From NCBI RefSeq assembly GCF_000308455.1, contig NZ_BAFP01000106.1:1-64000 (forward strand): a stretch of DNA of 64,000 bases, in the 5' to 3' direction. The notes below the pieces were generated by a model that was not told where the DNA came from, did not search any database, and was given only the letters and a program-made list of their open reading frames with translations. Positions 26,111 to 34,160 of the stretch are shown here, piece after piece. This DNA is from Nocardia abscessus NBRC 100374 (GTDB taxonomy: Bacteria > Actinomycetota > Actinomycetes > Mycobacteriales > Mycobacteriaceae). Within the stretch, counting starts at the first letter, position 1. Every line of letters starts with the position of its first letter. A program made the position numbers and the translations under genes.

Positions 26111-27334
26111 TCACGGGGTGGAACAGAGGAAGACCGTCGCGGCGCGGCCGACGCGAGTGATCACCAGCGTGTGCGGCCGGGTGCCGCGGAGTTTGAGGCG
26201 CGAACGAAGAGCATCAGGGTCGACGTCGACGCCCCGGGCGAGGACTTCGAGGGGGCCGCAGTCGCGGCGATGGAGTTCGGCGCGAAGGGATTTCTCGCGA
26301 AAGTCCAGGCGATCGAGGATGCGGAAGCCACGTACCCCGTCGGGGACGGTGTCGCCGGTGAGATAGGCGATGCGCGGATCCAATTGCCACAGGCCGTGTT
26401 TCGAGGCGTAGTGACGGACGAGACCGGCGCGCACGACAGCGCCGTCCGGGTCGATGATCCATTGCCCCGGCCCGCGCTCATCGATGTCGTCGGGGTCGGC
26501 ATCGGTGATGGTCCACGCGGCGCCCTCGGACGAGAGCACCGTCGCGCGACGGGTGACACCGGGCTCGGTGAGTCCGGAAGACCACAGGCATGCCTCACGC
26601 ACCGCGCCGTCGAGCGAGACCACCTCCACCTCACCGGACCAGGCCAGCCGGTCGAAATCCAAACCGGGAGCGCATTTCACGGCGAGATCGCGGTCCGTAT
26701 AGGCCGCGAGCAGATCCGGCAGCGGTGGGCTCAATCTGGCCGGGTCGTGGGTGCGCCGGCCGTCGGCACGCCGAGCCGGGTCGGCGATGATCACGGTGTC
26801 GCGACTGCTCGGGCGCAACGCATCGGCTCTGGCCAGCATCACGTTTCGGGTCTGCGCCGAAGGACCGGTGGCGGGCGCTTGCGAACCCGGCTCCCCCGCC
26901 CCGAGCCGGTGCGGCCCCAGATTGTGCGCGGCGATAGCCAGCCGCACCTCGTCCAGATCGCTGCCGAGCACCGCCGGGCACACCCGGGCCAGCTCCACGA
27001 GTTCGGCTCCGATCGAGCAGGTGACGTCGTGCACCATCCGTCCGGCCAGCCGCGCGGCACGCTGCCGCGCCACGAGCGTCGGGGTGGCCTGCTGCAGCGC
27101 GTCGTCGGTGAACAGCCACTGCCCGGCATCGAGGAGTTTGGCGCCGGCTCTGCGCCGCAATCGCACCGTCTCGATCAGGGCGGCCGCCCGGTCGCCGTGC
27201 GCGCGACGCACCCGCTCCAGATCGCGCAGGTGCGTCGCCGGGGTCAGCTCCAACAGGTCCACCTCGGCCAGCGCGGCTCGACCGGCCACGCTACCCAGGT
27301 ACCGGACATCCTCACGGGAAATGCGATAGCCCAC
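26111..27334 (-). CDS. THUMP-like / SAM-dependent methyltransferase (Rv3037c-like)
   Basis: 407 aa. The N-terminal part contains a helical region (REDVRYLGSVAGRAALAEVD). A Rossmann-like core follows with VHDVTCSIGAELVELA, SDLDEVRLAIAAHNLG and DTVIIADPARRADGRR, where DPAR resembles the class I RNA methyltransferase DPPR/K motif. A C-terminal THUMP-like domain lies around GVDVDPDALRSRLKLRG. Rv3037c, at this position, was linked to the MGLP cluster, but the fold suggests a tRNA or rRNA target as an alternative. The start GTG at 27334 is inferred from family length. Confidence 0.82.
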   Translation of the reverse strand: MGYRISREDVRYLGSVAGRAALAEVDLLELTPATHLRDLERVRRAHGDRAAALIETVRLRRRAGAKLLDAGQWLFTDDALQQATPTLVARQRAARLAGRMVHDVTCSIGAELVELARVCPAVLGSDLDEVRLAIAAHNLGPHRLGAGEPGSQAPATGPSAQTRNVMLARADALRPSSRDTVIIADPARRADGRRTHDPARLSPPLPDLLAAYTDRDLAVKCAPGLDFDRLAWSGEVEVVSLDGAVREACLWSSGLTEPGVTRRATVLSSEGAAWTITDADPDDIDERGPGQWIIDPDGAVVRAGLVRHYASKHGLWQLDPRIAYLTGDTVPDGVRGFRILDRLDFREKSLRAELHRRDCGPLEVLARGVDVDPDALRSRLKLRGTRPHTLVITRVGRAATVFLCSTP

Positions 27335-27485
27335 TACCGATCCCCTGTGACGTCCGCCCCGCCGCCGTAATCGCGACGTGCCGCCTCGGAATCCCGGCAC
27401 GGGAACGCTTCGCGCCCGCCCACCTCTCCGGCACCGGCCGTGCCGTCGAGGGGGGCGACATGGACGCGAAGGGTATCGCCGCCCA

Positions 27486-28463
27486 CTACTTTCCGGCGGA
27501 GCTCGGCTTCACGCCGGTGATCATGGCGTTGTAGAAGAACTGGCGCGGCACCACGCGGCGCATCACGTTCTCGTCCACCCAGCTCAGTCCCAGCCAGGCG
27601 CGGTACATCGCCATCCGGTAGCGCCAGGTGAGCTTCTCGGCGGGCACGGCCGCCTCGAAGGTACGCACCGGCCAGCCCCACAGCGCGGCCGCGAATTCCT
27701 CCGTGTTGGCGGCCACCTCGACGGCGCCCGCCGAGCGGGCCATCGACTCCAGGGCGCGCGGGTCGAAGGTGTGCAGGTCGACGACCGCTTCCAGGGCCGC
27801 CGCGCGCGAGGACTCGTCCAGTTCCTCCTGCGGGCGCCGCCAATCGCTCAGGATCGGCAGCTTGGTGACCGTGGTGGTGGCCTTCCAGGTGATCCGGCCC
27901 AGCCAGCGAGCGTAGAAGTTGCCGACCGTGGTCGGCTCACCGGCGAACACGAAGCGGCCGCCCGGCTTGAGCACGCGCAGGCACTCCTTGAGCGCCAGCT
28001 CGACGTCCGGGATGTGGTGCAGCACGGCGTGCCCGACCACCAGATCGAAGGTGTCGTCGTCGTAGGGGATGGTCTCCGCGTCGGCTACCCGGCCGTCCAC
28101 GTCCAGCCCGAGATGCTGTGCGTTGCGCAGTGCGACCTTCACCATGCCCGGCGACAGATCGGTGACCGAGCCGGACTTCGCCACGCCCGCCTGCATCAGG
28201 TTCAGCAGGAAGAATCCGGTACCGCAGCCCAGTTCGAGCGCCTTGCCGTAGGGCAGCGGCGCGGGACCGACGGCCAGGTCGAACCGGCCGCGCGCGTATT
28301 CGATACAGCGCTCGTCATAGGAGATGGACCATTTGTCGTCATAGGTCTCGGCCTCCCAGTCGTGGTAGAGAACCTGGGCCAGCTTCGTATCCTTGAGCGC
28401 TGCTTCGACCTCTGCCTCAGTGGCGTGCGGGTTCGGCGCGGGGTCGTCGGGACGTACCGTCAT
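27486..28463 (-). CDS. Class I SAM-dependent methyltransferase (Rv3038c-like)
   Basis: 325 aa. The SAM motif is KALELGCGTGFFLLNLMQAG, then TDLSPGMVKVALRNA, DDTFDLVVGHAVLHHIPDVE and LRVLKPGGRFVFAGEPTTVG, with a substrate-lid C-terminus of about 130 residues (RRPQEELDESSRAAALEAVV). The ATG at 28463 was chosen over a TTG three codons upstream. It is the Rv3038c positional homologue; substrate unknown, perhaps a polysaccharide or lipid hydroxyl. It sits 37 bp downstream of echA17 on the same strand. Confidence 0.88.
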   Translation of the reverse strand: MTVRPDDPAPNPHATEAEVEAALKDTKLAQVLYHDWEAETYDDKWSISYDERCIEYARGRFDLAVGPAPLPYGKALELGCGTGFFLLNLMQAGVAKSGSVTDLSPGMVKVALRNAQHLGLDVDGRVADAETIPYDDDTFDLVVGHAVLHHIPDVELALKECLRVLKPGGRFVFAGEPTTVGNFYARWLGRITWKATTTVTKLPILSDWRRPQEELDESSRAAALEAVVDLHTFDPRALESMARSAGAVEVAANTEEFAAALWGWPVRTFEAAVPAEKLTWRYRMAMYRAWLGLSWVDENVMRRVVPRQFFYNAMITGVKPSSAGK

Positions 28464-28500
28464 GGTCGGCAAGCCTACCCAAATCCCCAGTTGACGCCTG

Positions 28501-29277
28501 CTATCGCCCCACGAATTCCGCCGACCCGGGACCGTCGGCCAAATAGGAACCTGTTCCGATCAGGCGATCTTGCGTCGTGAACAGGCCGGACCACTCGCCG
28601 CGGGCCCGATCGAGGCCGTGCGGACCGGCTTCGAAGACCGCCTTCGCGGCCGCCAGCGCGCGGGCCGGACCGTCGACGAACCGGCACGCCCACCGCATGG
28701 CGGCGGTGTACACGTCGTCCGGCGCGACGACCTCGTCGACCAGGCCGAGCGCCTTCGCCTCCTCCGGCTCGACGAAGCGACCGGTGTAGACGAGGTCTTT
28801 CGCCGGGCCCGGCCCGATCAGCAGGGCCAGCCGCCGGATGCCCGCGAGCGGGATCAGGCCCGTCTTGATCTGCGGCAGACCCAGCTTCACGTTGTCCCCG
28901 ATGACGCGGCGGTCGGCGCCCAGCGCCAGCTCCAGCCCGCCGCCGAGGCAGTAACCGCTGATCGCGGCGACAGTGGGCTGCGGAATCCTGGCCAGGCAGC
29001 CGAGAGCATGCTGGAGATCGGCCGCCATGGCGGTGGCCTGCTCGCTTCCGAGACCGAACAGTTCGGCCACGTCGTCGCCCGCCGAGAACACTCGTTCGTC
29101 GCCGTATACGACCACCGCGGCGACGCCCGGGTGCACGGCGACGGCGTCCGCCGCCTCGGCCAGCTCCCGCACCAGCTGCACGTTCAGCAGGTTCATCGGC
29201 GGGCGCGCGATCCGCAGGACGGCCACGCCCCGCGCGGCATCGCCCTCGGGCAGCTCCAGGGTCACGAATTCGGCCAT
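28501..29277 (-). CDS. echA17: Enoyl-CoA hydratase/isomerase family (EchA17-like)
   Basis: 258-aa crotonase-fold protein. The oxyanion-hole region is ERVFSAGDDVAELFGLG, with the second Gly in SGYCLGGGLELALGADRRVI. KLGLPQIKTGLIPLAGIRRL carries the acid/base region. The crotonase length is normal. Position matches Rv3039c. The ATG at 29277 is a standard N-terminus (MAEFVTLELPEGDAARGVAV). In the same frame a 75-bp tandem repeat upstream would add an N-terminal repetitive stretch if translated; that is probably non-coding. Confidence 0.9.
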   Translation of the reverse strand: MAEFVTLELPEGDAARGVAVLRIARPPMNLLNVQLVRELAEAADAVAVHPGVAAVVVYGDERVFSAGDDVAELFGLGSEQATAMAADLQHALGCLARIPQPTVAAISGYCLGGGLELALGADRRVIGDNVKLGLPQIKTGLIPLAGIRRLALLIGPGPAKDLVYTGRFVEPEEAKALGLVDEVVAPDDVYTAAMRWACRFVDGPARALAAAKAVFEAGPHGLDRARGEWSGLFTTQDRLIGTGSYLADGPGSAEFVGR

Positions 29278-29305
29278 GAGAGGCCACGCTACCGGGTGCG
29301 CACCG

Positions 29306-29557
29306 GCGTGAGCGGTCAGGCCCGGAGGCGGTAGCGCAGCGTCACCACGCAGGGCCCCGCGCACGCCGACAACAGACACAGCGTGAGCGGTCAGGCCCGG
29401 AGGCGGTAGCGCAGCGTCACCACGCAGGGCCCCGCGCACGCCGACAACAGACACAGCGTGAGCGGTCAGGCCCGGAGGCGGTAGCGCAGCGTCACCACGC
29501 AGGGCCCCGCGCACGCCGACAACAGACACAGCATGAGCGGGTCAGGCCCGGAGGCGG
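29306..29557. repeat. 75-bp tandem repeat, three exact copies plus a partial copy
   Basis: Units start at 29306, 29381 and 29456 and begin GCGTGAGCGGTCAGGCCCGG. A degenerate fourth begins at 29531 (GCATGAGCGGGTCAGG). The repeat fills most of the 290 bp between the Nudix stop and the echA17 start. The unit length is a multiple of three and has no stop on the minus strand in the echA17 frame, so copy-number change would not shift frame. The partial fourth copy abuts the Nudix 3' end, suggesting the array grew from that sequence. Confidence 0.93.
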
Positions 29558-29567
29558 GCGGCGCCGC

Positions 29568-30407
29568 TCACGGGCGCACGGATCCCTTGAGCCGCCGGGG
29601 ATCGGGGAGGTCGGCGAAATAGCGCTGGTTGTCCGGGAAGGACAGCAGCCGCTTGCCGTCTAGATCGGCCAGCACCGGCATGATCGGATCGATCGGCCGT
29701 TGCGCGGCCAGGATTTCGGCGGTGGACCGGAAGGAACCGAGCGCGACCAGCTGCGACCAGGTCGGCGGCAGCAGCACGTCGGCGCCCGAACGCCAGCGCT
29801 CCAGCGCCTCGGCCGGGGTGCTCCACTGCACCTGCGCCGCCTCGGACGTGGCGCCGTCGGCCAGCTGCCCGTCCGGCAGCACGGCGACGAAGAACCGGGT
29901 GTCGTAGCGGCGCGGCTCGATCACCGGGGTGATCCAATTCGCCCACGGCCGCAACAGGTCCGCGCGCAGCACCAACCGCTCTTCGGCGAGGAACGACGCC
30001 AGCGACAGTTCCCTGCGCTCCAACCTGCCGCGCGCGTCCCGGTACCCGGTGGTGTCGGAGACGACGCTGTCGGCGGCCGGACCGGCCAGCAGCACACCGC
30101 ACTCCTCGAACGTCTCGCGCACGGCCGCGCAGACCAGCGCCTTGGCCGTGGCCTCGGTGGTGGCGAATCGCTCGGCCCACCAGGCGGGCTCGGGTCCGGC
30201 CCAGGCGATGTCCGCGGTCCCGTCGGACGGATCGACGCCGCCGCCGGGGAACACGGTCATGCCCGCGGCGAACGCCATGGCGCCGACCCGGCGCTGCAGG
30301 AAGATCTCCGGCCCGTCGGCGCCGTCGCGCACCAGCATCACCGTCGACGCGTCTTTCAGCGGCGGTGCCGGTTGCTGAGAGTCTGCCTGCGCCTCTTTCT
30401 CACTCAC
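29568..30407 (-). CDS. Nudix hydrolase (Rv3040c-like)
   Basis: 279 aa. The Nudix box is split by a long insertion: VFPGGGVDPSDGTA carries the glycine part and AAVRETFEECGVLLAG provides the REXXEEXG core. Such insertions occur in the large NUDT19/RppH-unlike CoA-pyrophosphatase group. It hydrolyses a nucleoside diphosphate linked to an unknown moiety, possibly CoA derivatives, given the echA17 neighbour. The ATG at 30407 follows AAGGTGAG. It is followed by the tandem-repeat intergenic region. Confidence 0.85.
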   Translation of the reverse strand: MSEKEAQADSQQPAPPLKDASTVMLVRDGADGPEIFLQRRVGAMAFAAGMTVFPGGGVDPSDGTADIAWAGPEPAWWAERFATTEATAKALVCAAVRETFEECGVLLAGPAADSVVSDTTGYRDARGRLERRELSLASFLAEERLVLRADLLRPWANWITPVIEPRRYDTRFFVAVLPDGQLADGATSEAAQVQWSTPAEALERWRSGADVLLPPTWSQLVALGSFRSTAEILAAQRPIDPIMPVLADLDGKRLLSFPDNQRYFADLPDPRRLKGSVRP

Positions 30408-30523
30408 CCTTGCACCTTAACGGGCGCGGTCGGACGTAGTCCGTCCCTCAGCCCGCGCACGGCCGGAGCGACGGCGGAGGTACGCCTAACGCGTGCTTGG
30501 TGGGCGACGGCACGCCGTCCGAG

Positions 30524-31357
30524 TCAGCGGGTCCGGTGCCTGCCCGCGCGCCGTGAACGCCGCGCGAAGTAGCGGCCGTCGACTCGATCCAGCGCGATCG
30601 ATTGGCGGAAGGCATCGCTGAGGTTCTCGGCGGTGAGCACGTCGGAGAGCAGTCCCTGCGCGACCACTTCGCCCTCGTTGAGCAGCAGGCCGTGGGTGAA
30701 CCCGGGCGGGATCTCCTCCACGTGGTGGGTGACCAGCACGATCGCGGGTGCGTCCGGGTCGGCGGCGAGATCGCCGAGCCGCTCCACCAGCTCCTCGCGG
30801 CCGCCCAGGTCCAGGCCGGCGGCAGGCTCGTCGAGCAGCAGCAGCTCGGGATCGGTCATCAGCGCGCGGGCGATCAGCACCCGTTTGCGCTCACCCTCCG
30901 ACAGCGTGCCGTAGGTGCGGTCGGAGAGGTGTTCGGCGCCCAAGCTTTCCAGCATGTCGATGGCGCGGTCGGTGTCCACGTCGTCGTAGCGCTCGCGCCA
31001 GCGGCCCAGCACCGCGTAGCCCGCGGACACCACCAGGTCGCTGACCTTCTCGTCGACCGGCACCCGGCTGGCCACCGCGGCCGACGAGAGCCCGATGCGC
31101 GGACGCAACTCGTTGATGTCGACCTTCCCGATCCGCTCCCCGAGCAGATGGGCGATGCCCCCGGTGGGGTGCATCTCGGCGGCGGCCATCCGCAGCAGCG
31201 AGGTTTTGCCCGCGCCGTTGGGGCCGAGGACCACCCAGCGTTCGTCGAGCTCGACCTGCCAGGTGACCGGACCGACCAGGGTGTGGCCCGAGCGGCGGAC
31301 GGTTACGTCGGTGAAGTCGATGAGCAGATCGGGATCCGGTTGCGGCACGCGGTCCAT
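30524..31357 (-). CDS. ABC transporter ATP-binding protein (Rv3041c-like)
   Basis: 277 aa. Walker A is LGPNGAGKTSLLRMAA, the signature is LSEGERKRVLIARALMTDPE, and Walker B is LLLLDEPAAGLD with the H-loop in VTHHVEEIPPGF. The ATPase stands alone: no permease gene is adjacent. The C-terminal tail is basic (RYFARRSRRAGRHRTR). Substrate unknown; soluble ABC proteins of this type may be non-transport regulators. The ATG at 31357 lacks a strong upstream Shine-Dalgarno. Confidence 0.92.
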   Translation of the reverse strand: MDRVPQPDPDLLIDFTDVTVRRSGHTLVGPVTWQVELDERWVVLGPNGAGKTSLLRMAAAEMHPTGGIAHLLGERIGKVDINELRPRIGLSSAAVASRVPVDEKVSDLVVSAGYAVLGRWRERYDDVDTDRAIDMLESLGAEHLSDRTYGTLSEGERKRVLIARALMTDPELLLLDEPAAGLDLGGREELVERLGDLAADPDAPAIVLVTHHVEEIPPGFTHGLLLNEGEVVAQGLLSDVLTAENLSDAFRQSIALDRVDGRYFARRSRRAGRHRTR

Positions 31358-31503
31358 CTTGGCCCACCTGAGGGGGCACTCGCCAACGCGGGGAGGGAAA
31401 AACGATCCGGTCGGTTGGATCTATGCCGGATCACCGCCGTCACGACCGCATCCGCCGCACCGTCCGACACGCCCATGCCGACCGCGAAGGTCTCGTGGAG
31501 CGT

Positions 31504-32307
31504 TCACCAGGACCGGGCGGGCACCGCGATCACCGTCATCGAGCCCGGCGCCACCTCGGTGAACCCCGCGTCGCGCACGGCGACCGCGCTGCCCTCGGCC
31601 ACCTGCTCGGCCAGCGACGCCCAGCGCCGCGCGTCGGCTTCGCGCACCGCGCAGTGGAAGCCGAGTTCCGCCCAGCGCAGCGCGTCACCCACCGGGAGCG
31701 CACCGGCCAGCAGCATGCTCGCGTGACCCACCTGCGCGGCCGACTTGCCCAACGTCATCCCGAGCCCGCCGTTCACCCACAGCACCGGCAGGTCCGCGTC
31801 GGGCGGCCCGGGATCGTCGTGCTCGAGATCGGTGCCGCCGATCTGCAGACGCTTGATCCGCGGATCGACCGCGCCCACCGGGCCGGGGACCAGCGCCCGC
31901 GCCTGCGCGCCACCGATCTCGACGGTGACGCCCGGGACGGCACAAGTCGCACGCCATTGGGCGCCGCGGGCGCGCCGCGCCACCTTCCGGATCCGCGAGC
32001 GCTTCCACCCCAGATACGGTTGTTCCCACTCACCGCCGGGCCCGACGCGCTCGTCCAGGCACAGCGCCACCGCGGCCGACGCGGCGGCGGCGAGCAGCGC
32101 ACCGCGCGGCGGCGGATCGGTCTTCGGCAGATGCAGCACCATCTGCATGGCCTGCACCATGGCGGGGTCCTCCGGATCGCCCGTGCCGTATCCACCGGAC
32201 AGCTCCGCGTGCCGGACCCGGAACCCTTCGACGTCCGATACGGCCGGGCCCGTGCGGGTCTCGCCGTCGTCCCGGATTTCGGCGCCGCATTCCGGGATGC
32301 TCGTCAT
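31504..32307 (-). CDS. PTH2-like (peptidyl-tRNA hydrolase II) domain protein
   Basis: 267 aa. The C-terminal ~120 residues match the peptidyl-tRNA hydrolase II pattern: GMTLGKSAAQVGHASMLL, LRWAELGFHCAVREADA and VAVRDAGFTEVAPGSMTVIA. The N-terminal ~140 residues (MVQAMQMVLHLPKTDPPPRG; GWKRSRIRKVARRARGAQWR) are unlike PTH2 and unrecognised. The ATG lies in a TGATG overlap with the upstream chagasin-like gene. Whether it hydrolyses peptidyl-tRNA is uncertain because the family has catalytically divergent members. Bacterial PTH2-like proteins of this kind are actinobacterial. Confidence 0.72.
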   Translation of the reverse strand: MTSIPECGAEIRDDGETRTGPAVSDVEGFRVRHAELSGGYGTGDPEDPAMVQAMQMVLHLPKTDPPPRGALLAAAASAAVALCLDERVGPGGEWEQPYLGWKRSRIRKVARRARGAQWRATCAVPGVTVEIGGAQARALVPGPVGAVDPRIKRLQIGGTDLEHDDPGPPDADLPVLWVNGGLGMTLGKSAAQVGHASMLLAGALPVGDALRWAELGFHCAVREADARRWASLAEQVAEGSAVAVRDAGFTEVAPGSMTVIAVPARSW

Positions 32308-32732
32308 CACTCCACCTCGATCGTCAACGAAAACGTCCTGGCCGGCTCCAGGCCCTGTTCCCACGGACGCGTGTACTCCATCGTCAGCGCCGTCGCACCC
32401 GCCGCCGCGCCCACGAAAGTCCACACCGACGTTCCGCCCGCGCCCGGCGCGACGGGCACGGCCGGATCGGGTTCGAAATCGGCCTCGCCGTCCAGCTTCA
32501 CCACGGCCGCATCCACTTTCGCGATACTCCAGGAGTAACCGGTAGACGGATTCGCCGGAAGCGCGACGATCAGCCGCTGCCCGACGTGCAGTCGTTGCTG
32601 TTGCCCGTCGTCGGCCACGCCGACGCGCACAACGGGATTCGCGGACCCGGTCGTCGTCCCGTCCGGCGAGTCACTGCCGCCGCACCCCGCCACCGCCAAC
32701 CCGGCCAGCAGCACAAGCAGGGACTTGCGCAC
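32307..32732 (-). CDS. Chagasin-like (I42) cysteine peptidase inhibitor lipoprotein
   Basis: 141 aa with a lipoprotein signal (MRKSLLVLLAGLAVAGCGGS, Cys17 lipidated). The mature domain shows all three inhibitory loops of the chagasin (I42) family: NPSTGYSW, the glycine loop GAGGTSVW, and RPWEQGLE. It would block papain-like cysteine peptidases on the cell surface; which protease is targeted is unknown. The GTG start follows GGAGGACGG, a strong ribosome site. It is coupled to the downstream PTH2-like gene by a one-base overlap. This two-gene insert is not in the M. tuberculosis Rv3041c-Rv3042c interval. Confidence 0.87.
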   Translation of the reverse strand: MRKSLLVLLAGLAVAGCGGSDSPDGTTTGSANPVVRVGVADDGQQQRLHVGQRLIVALPANPSTGYSWSIAKVDAAVVKLDGEADFEPDPAVPVAPGAGGTSVWTFVGAAAGATALTMEYTRPWEQGLEPARTFSLTIEVE

Positions 32733-32800
32733 CCGTCCTCCGATCGCCGAATGATCAACAGCAGCGAGCCTACCGAGGCGGACGCGACCGGGCCGGATGC

Positions 32801-34018
32801 TCAGCCCAGCGGAACGCGGCGCAGCAGACCGTCCCTGGCGTCGGCGGCCTCCACTTCGTGCCGGGTGACCCCGAGGATGAACAGCACGGCGTCCAGATAG
32901 GGATGCGACAACGCGGCGTCGGCGATCTCACGCAGCGCGGGCTTGGCGTTGAAGGCGACGCCGAGCCCGGCCGCGTTGAGCATGTCGATGTCGTTGGCGC
33001 CGTCGCCCACCGCGACGGTCTGTTCCATCGGCACCCCGGCCTCGGCCGCGAACTTGCGCAGCGCGGTCGCCTTGGCCGCCCGGTCGACGATCTCCCCGAC
33101 CACCCGGCCGGTCAGCTTGCCGTCCACGACCTCCAGCGTGTTCGCCTGCACGAAGTCCAGTTCCAGCTCGTGCGCGAGCGGTTCGATCACCTGCCGGAAG
33201 CCGCCCGACACCACACCGCAGCGGAAACCGATCCGGCGCAGCGTGCGGATCGTGGTGCGCGCGCCGGGGGTCAACTCGATCCGGTCGGCCACCTCCTCGA
33301 TCACCGACTCGTCCAGACCGGCCAGCGTCGCGACCCGCTGTCGCAGCGATTCGGCGAAGTCGATCTCCCCGCGCATGGCGGCCTCGGTCACCCTGCGCAC
33401 CTCGTCCTCGACGCCCGCGTGCGCGGCGAGCATCTCGATGACCTCGCCCTGGATCAACGTCGAGTCGACGTCGAACACGATCAGCCGCTTGCCCCGGCGG
33501 GCCAGGCCCGCCCGCTCCACCGCGACGTCCACCTGCTCGGCCACCGCCACCTCGGCCAGCGCCGTGCGCAGCCGCGAATCGGTGTCGGGTCCGGAGTCGA
33601 TCGCGGTGACCATCAGCTCCATCCCGGTCACCGGGTAGTCGGCGATCCCGCGGATGGTGTCGATGTTCGCGCCCAATACGGCCAGTTGCCGCGACACCGC
33701 GCTGAACGCGCGCGCCGTGACCGGGCTGCCGAGGATGACCACCGCGTGGGTGGACATCGGCTGCCTGCCGATCGCCGCGTCCACCTCCACGTCGACGTGC
33801 ATGCCGACGGTGTTCATGGCCTCTTCGAGCTCGTCCTGCAACGCCTCGGCGTCGTTCGGGCAGGTGACCAGGACGCCCAGGGTCAGCCTGCCCCGGATCA
33901 CGACCTGCTCCACGTCCAGCAGGCTGACCCGGTGCCGGGACATCGCCGCGAGCAGCACGGACGTCACTCCGGGGCGGTCCGGCCCGGTGACGGTGACGAG
34001 AACGGTGGTGTCGGCCAA
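32801..34018 (-). CDS. serB: Phosphoserine phosphatase SerB with two ACT domains
   Basis: 405-aa enzyme for the last step of serine synthesis. Two N-terminal ACT domains (VTVTGPDRPGVTSVLL; VVILGSPVTARAFSAVSRQL) precede the HAD phosphatase: VFDVDSTLI holds the nucleophile, VVSGGFRQVIE is motif II and AVGDGANDIDMLNAAGLG is motif III. The start is a TTG at 34018, the only credible one: GGAG lies eight bases upstream and no ATG or GTG occurs in frame back to the previous stop. It corresponds to SerB2 (Rv3042c) with two ACT domains, which in M. tuberculosis respond to serine. Confidence 0.95.
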   Translation of the reverse strand: MADTTVLVTVTGPDRPGVTSVLLAAMSRHRVSLLDVEQVVIRGRLTLGVLVTCPNDAEALQDELEEAMNTVGMHVDVEVDAAIGRQPMSTHAVVILGSPVTARAFSAVSRQLAVLGANIDTIRGIADYPVTGMELMVTAIDSGPDTDSRLRTALAEVAVAEQVDVAVERAGLARRGKRLIVFDVDSTLIQGEVIEMLAAHAGVEDEVRRVTEAAMRGEIDFAESLRQRVATLAGLDESVIEEVADRIELTPGARTTIRTLRRIGFRCGVVSGGFRQVIEPLAHELELDFVQANTLEVVDGKLTGRVVGEIVDRAAKATALRKFAAEAGVPMEQTVAVGDGANDIDMLNAAGLGVAFNAKPALREIADAALSHPYLDAVLFILGVTRHEVEAADARDGLLRRVPLG

Positions 34019-34105
34019 TTGATGCGCTCCAAATTCGGTGTTCGCCGTCGCTGCCGGTGGACATCGTTGTCGCAACGCCAACGGTGCGTGTTGCTCTCCA
34101 CAAAA

Positions 34106-34141
34106 GAGTGTGCACCCGCCGTCGCCAGCAGGTGCACACTC
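34106..34141 (-). terminator. Terminator of ctaD
   Basis: GAGTGTGCACC and GGTGCACACTC form an 11-bp stem with a 14-base loop. On the minus strand it is followed by TTTTGT, 20 bases past the ctaD stop. Confidence 0.75.
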
Positions 34142-34160
34142 GTCGCGGTGAATCCGCCTC

